From NCBI GenBank assembly GCA_006538405.1, contig BJKQ01000017.1, positions 1 to 64,000 of the forward strand: a stretch of 64,000 nucleotides of DNA. The letters are read 5' to 3'. Of the stretch, positions 55,642-64,000 are shown one piece after another (the stretch's first letter is position 1; every line of letters starts with the position of its first letter). Position numbers and translations under genes: made by a program. Under the pieces are notes generated by a model. That model saw only the letters and a program-made list of their open reading frames with translations, had not been told where the DNA came from and did not search any database. The DNA is from Hansfordia pulvinata (Eukaryota; Ascomycota; Sordariomycetes; Xylariales).

Positions 55642-57626
55642 GGTGAAGGGTGGCGGGCGGCGGATGTGTGCTCGGCTTGAAATAGGGGCTGGACAGGGGG
55701 GGTGGGTGAGCTATGTGCGGGTGCGAGTGGGAGAAGTGGGAATGGCTTCACAATGGATCATAGGGGGGAAGATTATTCACAAATCAGGCCGCAGCTGGAG
55801 AGGAGGGAAGGGAGGGACGGAGAAGGAGGGGGAGGGAAGCAGAAAAGGAGAGAAGGCTCGGGTATTGTTATAGCCATCGCCGCTGTCGAGCTTGCCCGCG
55901 CCTCGCGTCAGCCCGGCCACAGCTTGCCACACCCGGTGGGGGAGAGGCGGCGCCGCGTCTGGGCTCCCTGACCGGCCGCCTGACGAGCCAGGACAGGATT
56001 GAAGCGAACCCCGATGTGCCTGTGTTGCCTGGCTGGGGAAGGCCCGGCGAGACACACAGAGAGGGAGACGCGTGTGGTCGCGGGGGCGGGGTTGTAGAGC
56101 AGGGGCTTCGCGAGCCGGGAGCACGCCATCCAGCAGCCCTCTGCCCTCATCCCGTCCGGACGGCGGCGGCGTCTCCACGGGCGCGGCCGGGCGTGCAGGC
56201 AGGCGGGCAGGCTGTCGGGCATATTGCCGACGTTCGAGATCAAGGCGGGATTCATCTGCCCTTCCCTCACTACGGTGCCCAAGGTAGGTAGGTAGGTAGG
56301 TACCGTCGTCAAAGCCAGCAGTCGCCCATGCCCACGCACACGCTGAGCCGCTCATGACTCTGCCCGAAACATGCTGGCGAGGTGACGCGATTCAAGACGC
56401 CCGCGTCCAGCTCTGACGTCCGTAAAGAAGAAGAAGAAGAAGAAGGACGAAGTGGCAGAGGGCACTACGGCTTGGCGCGGCGCTCACGGGGGTTTGTCCT
56501 CTGGTCGCTCTCACATGAAGCTAGATGTAAGTATAGATAGCTCTGCTACCATATACGCACATACGAGTACGCACATACGCGGACATGACATAGTGGGGAG
56601 GGGCAGCGCAGCTTTGGATGGCGGGGTCGCCCGCGTCGCTGCTCGTCGCCGTCGCTCGTCGGGCCCGCCGCCGCCCGCCGGAAGCGGGCTGTGGGACCAG
56701 GTGACCAGCTCCAGCTCTTAAAAGACGCCATCGATCCGCGCCATGGCGTACCGTGCCTTGGGTATTGCTAAGCAGAATGCAGAAGGCCGCCGATCGAAGC
56801 AGCAGCAAATAGAGAGAGAGAGAGAGAGACAGAGAGGGTGTTTTGTGAGAGATGCCCTCCTCCTCCCCCTCCGGCCCGCCGACCGACAGCCCGCCTGAAG
56901 CCCGCCCCGACAGCCGCTCCCGTACGGGTACGAGTAGGCACTTATACAGGGAGGGTATTGTCCCTGCATTGGCTCGGGCCTGGCCGCCTGAGGTCGACGG
57001 GGCCGGTCGAACAAACCGAGCACGCACTCGTACGAGTAGATGGCTCTAGTGTTATTGACTTACTCGTAGTCAGGCAGCTGCAAGATCGCGCCGTCGTGAC
57101 TGTGTGCTTCCAACCAGGCGATGTCGGTCATGGGGCAGCCCTCTCATCCCATCACTAGATGCACCTGGTATGCACCACCAGAAGCAGGCCGCCATGCCGT
57201 CTCTGGCGTGGGGGCCGGTTCATCAAAGCGCCTCGATTTGGCGATTCAGCCAGTTGCTTCATGCCACCTCGAGGGAGGGTTGTGCCTCCTCGACTCGTCC
57301 AACATCAGCACAGGACGGGGTTTTATAACAGCAAATGATGTATTATGGCTCGCGATTGGTTCACGCAAAACCGAGTACAGTATGTACTTCTCACGGGGTA
57401 TATGATATCAACGACGCACTCGACAGCCCGCCGTCGGGACTAACACCAGGCCGATCGGCGTGGCTGTTTCCCTCTCTCTCTCTCCTTCTTTCGGTGTTCC
57501 TAGACCTTGCAAATCCACGTATTAGCGATCCAGACGAGGCATAGACCGTCTCGTCTCGTCTCGTCTCGTCCGTCTCCCCGACGTCCTCTCCTTATGTCTT
57601 CAGAAGGCCCCTCATCGCCAGCCCCG
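55642..57626. other. Intergenic region
   Basis: About 2 kb between the start of the sulfhydrylase gene and the 3' end of the MARVEL-like gene. Contains (AAG)n at about 56427, (GTAG)n at about 56284, GA tracts, a (TCTCG)n tract at about 57549 and four TACTCGTA/TACGAGTA octamers (56562, 56929, 57031, 57061). No gene is seen. Confidence 0.6.
57031..57068. repeat. Spaced inverted pair TACGAGTA ... TACTCGTA
   Basis: TACGAGTA at 57031-57038 and TACTCGTA at 57061-57068 form an inverted pair with a 22-nt spacer, in a stretch free of genes. Confidence 0.85.
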
Positions 57627-57720
57627 TCAAATCTCTACCTGCGGGATCTGCGGGGGTCCGGCAGCAGAAGCGCTCTTCTCCGCGTCGCCGCTGTTGCTCC
57701 CACCGCCGCTCCCGCCACTG

Positions 57721-57758
<38 letters not shown>

Positions 57759-58510
57759 GCTGCCGCTGCTGCTGCTACCGGGGGGCTTGCTGCTGCCTTC
57801 GGTCTCGCCCTTGGCAGTCTTGGCCCTGGTCTTGTCGGCGTCCGCGCGGCCGCGGAAGCGCGGCAGCAGGTCGCGGACCTGGGCCCGGCCCCCCGGCCGC
57901 CGGCAAAGGCCTCGCGGGCGGCGAAGAAGGCCGAGACGGCCCACAGGAGGAACTCGACGGCGCCCAAGGCGATGGAGGCCTGGGCGGCGCCGCAGACGGT
58001 GCCGCGGCAGAAGAGCAGCTGGCTGACGAAGGCGGCCAGGGCGACGAAGCCCGCGAGGTGGAAGGCCGAGTTGAGGAGCTCGACCACCATGGCCGCGTAG
58101 GGGTGGCAGACTTTTTTGAGAGAGAGAGAGAGGATGGTCAGCTTGGGCGAATGATAGGGAAGGGGTCAGAGGAGGGAGACAAGGAAAGAAAAGATAGAAG
58201 AAAAAAACTCACCCCTCGTGGCGTAGCGCGGCGCCAGCTCGAGATACAGCACCGACGCAAAGGTGCACAGGGCGCAGAACAGCATCCAGTTGATCTGCGA
58301 CGGCGACGCCGTCAGCGTGTCCGCGTTGTACCAGTGGATCACTGCGAGAGCCCCGAGAGTCAGCATGCGAACCGTACCGTCCATGTAGATTTCACCACCA
58401 TCACCACCCTCCCGCCAAAACTCACCGTAGGCCGTAAGCCCCAGGATGACAATCGAGATGAGGAACTGCGCCGCGCGCAGGCTGAGGAAGGAGGCCGAGG
58501 GCATCGTCAT
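57627..58510 (-). CDS. MARVEL-like four-helix membrane protein with polyserine tail, with apparent frameshift
   Basis: Integral membrane protein with four hydrophobic helices in the MARVEL-type arrangement common in fungal plasma-membrane (eisosome-like) proteins. Exon 1 (58426-58510) encodes MTMPSASFLSLRAAQFLISI and the rest of helix 1. After an 84-nt intron, exon 2 (58213-58341) encodes VIHWYNADTLTASPSQINW and helix 2. After a 102-nt intron ending AAAAAAG, exon 3 (57627-58110) carries VCHPYAAMVVELLNSAFHLA (helix 3) and ASIALGAVEFLLWAVSAFF (helix 4). A one-base gain in the C run at 57889-57894 joins ...FAGGRGG to RAQVRDLLPRFRGRADADK and a Gly/Ser-rich tail ending in IPQVEI. The restored length is about 232 residues. 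Much of the tail's serine run comes from a coding (CTG/AGC)n microsatellite. The assignment to MARVEL rests on topology and is moderately sure; the function is unknown. Confidence 0.8.
57718..57777. repeat. Coding (CTG)n/(AGC)n microsatellite
   Basis: About 60 nt of CTG-type repeat. On the coding strand it reads AGC and encodes a serine tract with interspersed glycines in the cytoplasmic tail of the MARVEL-like protein. Such repeats vary in length between strains. Confidence 0.92.
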
Positions 58511-60187
58511 GGTGGGCGTTTTGTCGTTCTGCTGGTTTATGGCTCCGCGGCTTGGCGACGGTTGTGGGATGCCGGACTGCTGCTCTTTGTGTCGCTCGCG
58601 GCGGCTCGGGCTGGTTTCCGGACAAGAGGCAGGGCGATGGAGTGTGCTTGCAGTGGTTCAAGGACAGAAAAACCTCGTGGCGAACCTGTCAAGCAGAACA
58701 GACTGACTGGCCTAGTTATACCACAATCACACTATGAAGACAGACCACCCGGGAGAGCATGGGACGAGGCGGAACGAGGCGCCGGGGCCAGGGCAGGCAT
58801 GAACACACCCCTCCCCCCCTCCCACCACTATGTCGATCCAGGCACGGGGCTCTCTCGCATGCAGACGGAAAGTCGGAGACCGGCTCCCGTATGTGAGGGG
58901 GAGAGTATACCGACCACCAATCATGGCGGGCCCGAGAAGAGGGCAGAGGGCACAGCCTTCATCAACGCCGGACGGCCGGCAGCCCAGGAGGTGGGACGCT
59001 CTGGCAGCCCGGGGCCCAGCAGCGAGTTACGCATAGGCGCAGGCTTTTGCTTGGTTGCTCGCGGGCGTGAAGGCATAAGCCGTCCTCAATGATTCCGAAA
59101 CAGGGAGGTCAAGGGGGGGGGTCGCGAGGCAGATAGCGGAGCAAACCCCGGTCGATGGGTTGACAGGGGCTGGTCAGAGTGCTGCGATTGGGGCTTTGGG
59201 GATGACGGGACGACGTCTGTCGCGCCCCTCCCCTCTGCACCATCACATATTGCTTGGACGTTGAAATAAGACTGCTTATGCAGGGAAGGGAAGCGGGCGC
59301 GGTTATGTCGCACTCGACCGCAACGCTACACAGCCGCCCAGTGCGGGCACGCCCAGGAGAAGTGCCATCTGTGGCTGCAGGGGCCGCTTGGTATCCCGGC
59401 CGTGGGCTATTTGCGGTCTTGGTCAGGCCGTCCTAGTCATGCAAGGGCTGTCTTGGCTGTGCTCAGGGGGTGTTGTTCAGCTTCGGAGGCGAGGCAAGTC
59501 GTTGAAGAGAGACTGGACCCTGTGATGGGCGCTGCCATCCAATGTTGAGCGCGGGAAGTCTGTTAAGAAGCTGGGCTGTGCGGAGTGCGTTGACCGGGTC
59601 TCGTTCAGGCTACATACAGAGGCAGACATGGTCGAATGAATGTCTTAAAGACTCCAAACTCGGATTGCGCGTCGAGCGAAACAACGACCTGCGCTGTGAG
59701 CGACAGTGAAGTTGACTGAGATATGGTCTGCCTCTCTGCTCTTGGGCACTGCTCACACATTGATAGTATGTAGTCAGTAAAAGAGGGCGCGACGCTGTGG
59801 TCTGTGCATAATATGACTGAAACCCCGAGTCCCTGTACGCCCATGTGGCTGCCGTCGATCGCAACGGGACACACCTTGGACTGTGTGTCTCCAACTAAGA
59901 ATAGCCTGCAAGTTTGTCAATTGAGCGTGGCTGTGGACGGAACGTGCGTTATGGGTTGTTCTATACTTACATCCACGTATCTGTATGCTGAGTCTGTCAC
60001 GCAAACTCTTGCTATTGCCACGAGAAGGTGGGTGACCCGAAAATCAGAGCCCTCTATTCCGACGGGTCTGTTCGTATCGTGAACCCATCAATGAATCAAG
60101 GAGAATGGAATTAGATCCAATTGCACATCGCTCTCTCTATCCAGCCATATCTGACGCTACATACATAGGTCTTGGACTCCCCAACAG
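58511..60187. other. Intergenic region
   Basis: About 1.7 kb with no recognised gene. The left end should hold the MARVEL-like promoter and the right end the terminator of the membrane-protein gene. An 89-codon minus frame at 59605-59874 is discussed under rejected items. Confidence 0.55.
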
Positions 60188-61291
60188 TCAAGAACTGTCA
60201 CTAAAGGCCTTGTATACCTGAAGACCACCCTCAACACACTGAATCACGCCCAGAGAGAACGTGATGAGCAGAACCAAGATCGCCACCCAGAACGTGTACC
60301 ACTGAACGCCGTTGCGTCGGTCGAACCACCACTGAGACACCGTCCGCGGCGTTGCATCGTCATACGCGTGCTTCAAGACCACAAGCCGATCCCGCCAGAA
60401 GCGGAAGCGCTCAATCTGCCGCTGGTCAGGGGACAAGGTGCCGCACTTGCGGATCCGGGGGTCTATCTCCCAGGTCTGATTCTTCCTCTTCAGAGAATCT
60501 AGCCACTCGCGCTTGTGTCGCCCCCACCTCTCGCGGCCGAAAGCGCCTTGGGGGAAGAGTAGGGCGAGCGTTAACAGAGTCTCGTCCACGAGACCCTCGG
60601 GAAACAAGGTGCTTCGGGGTGTCAGCGTGTCCCGGGTCTACCGAGTTGACCATGGAAAGCAGACTCACTCATCCTGCCATTCGAGAAACGACGCGTGGTG
60701 GAAGACGAGGAGTTTCGTGTCGTCACTCTCCACGATGCGCAAATGATCTGCCAGATTGTCCGTGAAGACAACACCGATGCCTGCGACAGCTTCAAGCGCC
60801 CATGCATCGAAGGACTTTGGGAGTCTGACGGACTCGCAGCCAAGACTCGGAGCCGGGTTGAACTGTTGGGAAACGAAGTGACCAAGACTCGTGCTAGGCT
60901 CGTCCCAGACCAAGCAGCGGCGAGAGACGCTCTGCCGAGGAGGCTTTCCGATCTTGAGCATGACCAGAAGGCGCGCAGCCAGATGTACCGAATTATCACA
61001 GGCTTCGTCGCTGGCCGAAGGACACTCGGTCTTCAAGCGAGCCACCAGCTCGGCTTTGCTGAAGCCAGCTCGGAGATCTCGGATAATGTGGTGGTAGTCG
61101 ATACGGACCAGCGGGGCGATGTGCTTTCCGTCGTCGACATGTGCCTGGGACCACTCGCGGTAATAGTAAGCACGGTATGGCTTGTACGCCAGCTCGGCGC
61201 ACGAATCACCATTCGCCAGTTTCCTCGGCGGCAGAGGATTATCCTGGAGGAGCTCAATGACGCTGTCCGCATGCAGATTAGAAAGCTCCAT
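60188..61291 (-). CDS. Fungal-specific protein with a C-terminal transmembrane helix, unknown function
   Basis: 348-residue protein. Exon 1 (60669-61291) starts MELSNLHADSVIELLQDNPL and holds a soluble, mixed-charge region with KPYRAYYYREW and HIAPLVRIDYHHIIRDL. A 57-nt intron (60612-60668, GTGAGT, GCTGAC branch site, AAG acceptor) joins QDD to TLFPEGLVDETLLTLALLFP. Exon 2 (60188-60611) ends in a single membrane segment, WYTFWVAILVLLITFSLGVI, followed by QCVEGGLQVYKAF. I recall this terminal segment as a recurrent C-terminus of uncharacterised filamentous-fungal proteins; no enzymatic motif is visible. The gene is divergent from the trypsin-like gene, 316 nt away. An additional upstream exon cannot be ruled out. 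Confidence 0.82.
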
Positions 61292-61607
61292 GGTCGCAGA
61301 TCGCTAATACCACGGTCCAAAGAAAGATGCTCATCGAGCGTGAGAGGTTTGGGGCTTCCAGGTAAGCAGGGAAAGAAAGACGCGCCATTCCACGGACCAC
61401 GCCTTCTGAAAATGATATTCGACAGCAGAGCCGCAGAATGGGGAGGACCTTCCTTCATCGGGCTCGGAGGCCCTTTCTTTCCACTTTCTTTGAATGTGAG
61501 GCCATCGCTCGACCATGACGGACCCAGTGCCCGCCGAGGCTTCCCCCATAAGGCTGTGCAAAGATAGGGCGACAGGCGATGTCACCCCGCCAGCACTGCT
61601 GGGCAGC
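61292..61607. promoter_or_regulatory. Bidirectional promoter region of the membrane-protein / trypsin-like pair
   Basis: 316 nt between divergent start codons, short enough that the two genes must share upstream sequence. No specific element is recognised. Confidence 0.5.
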
Positions 61608-64000
61608 ATGACAGCGAATCAAGTGGAGACGAGGCCTCGACCTTTGGGGTACTCTCGTCGTAGACCGCTTGTGCATGCTGAAGTGCAGGTTCTTCAGCAC
61701 AACCCCGCTCCGGTCGTCACGGAAGCCAGCTCGCTCTGGACTTCAGACTTGAACCGCTGCGTGGGAGGCATTCAGCAGCCACCACGCAGCTACCGCGAAA
61801 GCATCAGCATTCGACGCTTGAAGATGTCGTCGATATTCAGTCGCTGGAAAACATCTTTTCCCAAGCCAGAAGACTCCTGTGGGCTTTGCATCATGTCCAT
61901 CACCTCTTTCATGGGACGGAAAAAGTCGGTTTGGTCCGCGAAAGGGCCAGCCATGGCTCCCTTCCAAGACATCTGGGACGCCATCGACAACGAAATCAGC
62001 AACTCGGGACTGGACTATGTCGACATTTTTGTCGACCTCCACATGATCGGATCTGAGAAGACCAAGGCCAAGCCTACAGTGATCATTTCCTGTGGGATGG
62101 AAGAAATAAGACGAGACATCGTCAAAGCCATCGCCTGGAGCGGAATACCCGACAAGTACCCGAGCTACACCTTCACCGATTCAAATCGACCTTTGATCGA
62201 GGCCAAGGCGTCTGAACTAGTCGGCGGATTCGGTGAAGTGCCGAGGGAAGGCTGGCTCTTTGTGCCGACTCCTGAGATCCAAACCGCATACAGCACCATG
62301 AGACTTGCGCAGCCTCGCCCTGCCCCGGACCGTCAAAACCAAATGTCGAGACAGACGCTTGCTGCTACACCTGGGCACATCGAGAGTTCGTCGCGCACCT
62401 CACCTTCATCGGAGCCACACCCAGCAGTCGAGCCCAGTGTGGAAACTGCATCGCGGGACAAGACTAGGGAAAAATCAAAGATACTTTCCATATCAATGAC
62501 TACCCATATACAAAGGCATTTGGCCGTTGAAAGTGCATTGGGCGTGGTCTGCGAAGTGCATCGTGGGAGAAGGGTATGTATGCCTTTCTTGATGCTACAT
62601 TTGCAGGAACTGACAACACAGTGTCGCTGTTGGGATCTAAGCCTCCTCGAAGAGGGCTATGTGCGCACGCACTGGGAGCCGAATGTTGCCCGAGAAGCTG
62701 GATATACCAGCGGCGCGGCTGGTTGTCCTTACCTTGGACGGAGAATTGAGTACGAGAAAGTAGATGAGTCTTTGTGCTTCTCGTCCGGCGGTGTCGTGGT
62801 AAGAGTGGGCGTGAGAACGTTCCAGCTCACCGCTGGCCACGCCGTTCAGCGGTCTGCTATTGATACAGTTATGCGTACGCCCTCGCCAGAACCTCTCTCT
62901 TTCCACTGGGATGATGACAGCGGAGAGGAAGACCCGAGACATACGGAGGTCGAGAGCCTCTCCGCTGCGGTCGGCCGTGGAAGTGGCTCTGATCCCTCCA
63001 AGATTGAGGACCAACCTGACGAGAACTCTCCCACACTCACTCCAGACTCTAAAGATGACCCTGAGAACAGCAGCAGCCAGATATCGCTGGAGATACCTCC
63101 TCCACAAGTGGTTCCAGCAGGGGTAGAGACTGACAACGAAAGCTGGGCGAGTGACATGGAAGCCTCTGACTTGCTGGAAATCAAACCCGACTTTCTGAGC
63201 AGCTGGCCACGGGCCAGCATGTCGGTATCAATGGCTGATCGAATCGATCATCTGAAGGAAATGATCATCACTGAACAGAAGGCTCAACGGAGAACACAGG
63301 ATGAATACTTATCCAAGCCTGGTAAGGGTCCGGGGTCTTCTTCGGCGCACATTCATGCAATCCACCCGGTTACTCGATATCCCTGGACCAAGCACAGTGA
63401 CGGCACTACGTCAGTATCCGGTCCCGTGTTCACAAGCCTCAATCCTGGACCAGATAGTGTCAATCCTGTGGACCCCCGCACATCAGCGAGTCCCTCGCCG
63501 AGAGGTTCATTCCGATCTAACATCACCATCTTCGTCCGCGAGAACCCTAGCCTTGATTACGCCTTGGTCGAATACGGCGACACCAATTCCGGCGGAGATG
63601 GCTCATCGAACCCACAACATATGTCTCCAGACCTTAACTTGCCTTCTGCTGCCTCCAGTAGCTCGACACATCGGCTCAGTACCTTCTATAGTGCAGCATA
63701 TCACGAGCGGATTGCACTTTCCGTAGAAGACTGGAGTCCTATCGGGGACGAAGATAGAACAGTGGCCGTGGTCACCGGCCCTCGCCAATATGTCAGGGGC
63801 GTCCTCAGCGCCTGTCCCACCTTCTTGCGCGCCGCCAACCAGCCTTCCCAGAAGCTGCACAGCATCCACCTGTCTGGAACTATCAACAGAGGAAACTGCG
63901 GCGCGGCCGTTATCGACAGCGAGACCGGTAGCCTGTATGGGCATGTCGTCAGGGGCTGCGCCGGGCACTCTGTGGCCTACCTGGTGCCTGCGGAGGCGGT
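61608..64000 (+). CDS. Trypsin-fold-like fungal protein, cut by the window edge
   Basis: Open from the ATG at 61608 to the window end (about 780 residues so far) with no frameshift. The N-terminal part (residues 1-320) has no domain I can name; it includes KPTVIISCGMEEIRRDIVKA and is followed by a Ser/Pro-rich linker. A candidate 48-nt intron (62574-62621, GTATGT...CTGAC...CAG) is in frame and has no stop, so spliced and retained forms would both translate. The C-terminal part looks like a chymotrypsin-type fold: VGVRTFQLTAGHAV (His), a long acidic insertion, SLDYALVEYG (Asp), and GNCGAAVIDSETGSLYGHVV, in which Cys replaces the usual Ser. Fungal relatives often have GDCG or GDSG there. Activity is uncertain: the His-Asp-Cys set is inferred from spacing, and the 3' end lies outside the window. 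Confidence 0.78.
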   Translation, partial: MTANQVETRPRPLGYSRRRPLVHAEVQVLQHNPAPVVTEASSLWTSDLNRCVGGIQQPPRSYRESISIRRLKMSSIFSRWKTSFPKPEDSCGLCIMSITSFMGRKKSVWSAKGPAMAPFQDIWDAIDNEISNSGLDYVDIFVDLHMIGSEKTKAKPTVIISCGMEEIRRDIVKAIAWSGIPDKYPSYTFTDSNRPLIEAKASELVGGFGEVPREGWLFVPTPEIQTAYSTMRLAQPRPAPDRQNQMSRQTLAATPGHIESSSRTSPSSEPHPAVEPSVETASRDKTREKSKILSISMTTHIQRHLAVESALGVVCEVHRGRRVCMPFLMLHLQELTTQCRCWDLSLLEEGYVRTHWEPNVAREAGYTSGAAGCPYLGRRIEYEKVDESLCFSSGGVVVRVGVRTFQLTAGHAVQRSAIDTVMRTPSPEPLSFHWDDDSGEEDPRHTEVESLSAAVGRGSGSDPSKIEDQPDENSPTLTPDSKDDPENSSSQISLEIPPPQVVPAGVETDNESWASDMEASDLLEIKPDFLSSWPRASMSVSMADRIDHLKEMIITEQKAQRRTQDEYLSKPGKGPGSSSAHIHAIHPVTRYPWTKHSDGTTSVSGPVFTSLNPGPDSVNPVDPRTSASPSPRGSFRSNITIFVRENPSLDYALVEYGDTNSGGDGSSNPQHMSPDLNLPSAASSSSTHRLSTFYSAAYHERIALSVEDWSPIGDEDRTVAVVTGPRQYVRGVLSACPTFLRAANQPSQKLHSIHLSGTINRGNCGAAVIDSETGSLYGHVVRGCAGHSVAYLVPAEA

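Noticed and set aside
59605..59874. An 89-codon minus-strand frame that looked faintly protein-like
   Set aside because: Short, with no family match and no convincing splice partners. At most a gene remnant.

Overview
The window is nuclear DNA of a filamentous ascomycete, most likely a GC-rich Sordariomycete. The evidence is short GT-AG introns (about 48-300 nt, often with a CTAAC or CTGAC branch site), eukaryotic housekeeping genes (ribosomal protein L27, the TFIIH subunit Ssl1, Nce101), a UDP-galactopyranose mutase and a group X hybrid histidine kinase of the fungal type. No prokaryotic operons, tRNA, rRNA, CRISPR array or recognisable transposon were seen. I cannot name the species.

Layout: 1-15,212 holds no supportable gene and is packed with microsatellites, poly-C/poly-G tracts and copies of a short motif, TACTCGTA/TACGAGTA. 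A triose-phosphate/nucleotide-sugar-type transporter lies at 15,213-16,460 (-). A second desert follows to 26,317. UDP-galactopyranose mutase occupies 26,318-28,260 (+). After about 4 kb ending in five 22-nt tandem repeats comes a very large hybrid histidine kinase at 32,358-40,273 (+). Next is a compact block: RPL27 (-) head to head with NCE101 (+), then a TTC36-like protein (-) head to head with 4-hydroxyphenylpyruvate dioxygenase (+), a small secreted cysteine-rich protein (+), a phosphotransferase (-), SSL1 (-), O-acetylhomoserine sulfhydrylase (-) and a MARVEL-like membrane protein (-). The right end carries a fungal single-pass membrane protein (-) head to head with a trypsin-fold-like protein (+) that is cut by the window edge.

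Three points cut across the annotation. First, five genes (transporter, kinase, TTC36-like, SSL1, sulfhydrylase) and the membrane protein at 57,627 each need one or more single-base additions to restore a continuous family-like product. All are apparent one-base losses, nearly all in short G/C runs, and none is an apparent gain. Consensus sequencing error is the simplest explanation. Second, the TACTCGTA motif occurs 23 times by hand count, never in an exon, and is missing from the gene-dense middle (24.7-53.6 kb). Third, the TTC36-like gene shares a promoter region with HPPD. In mammals TTC36 is reported to protect HPPD from degradation, so this arrangement may mark an ancient functional partnership.
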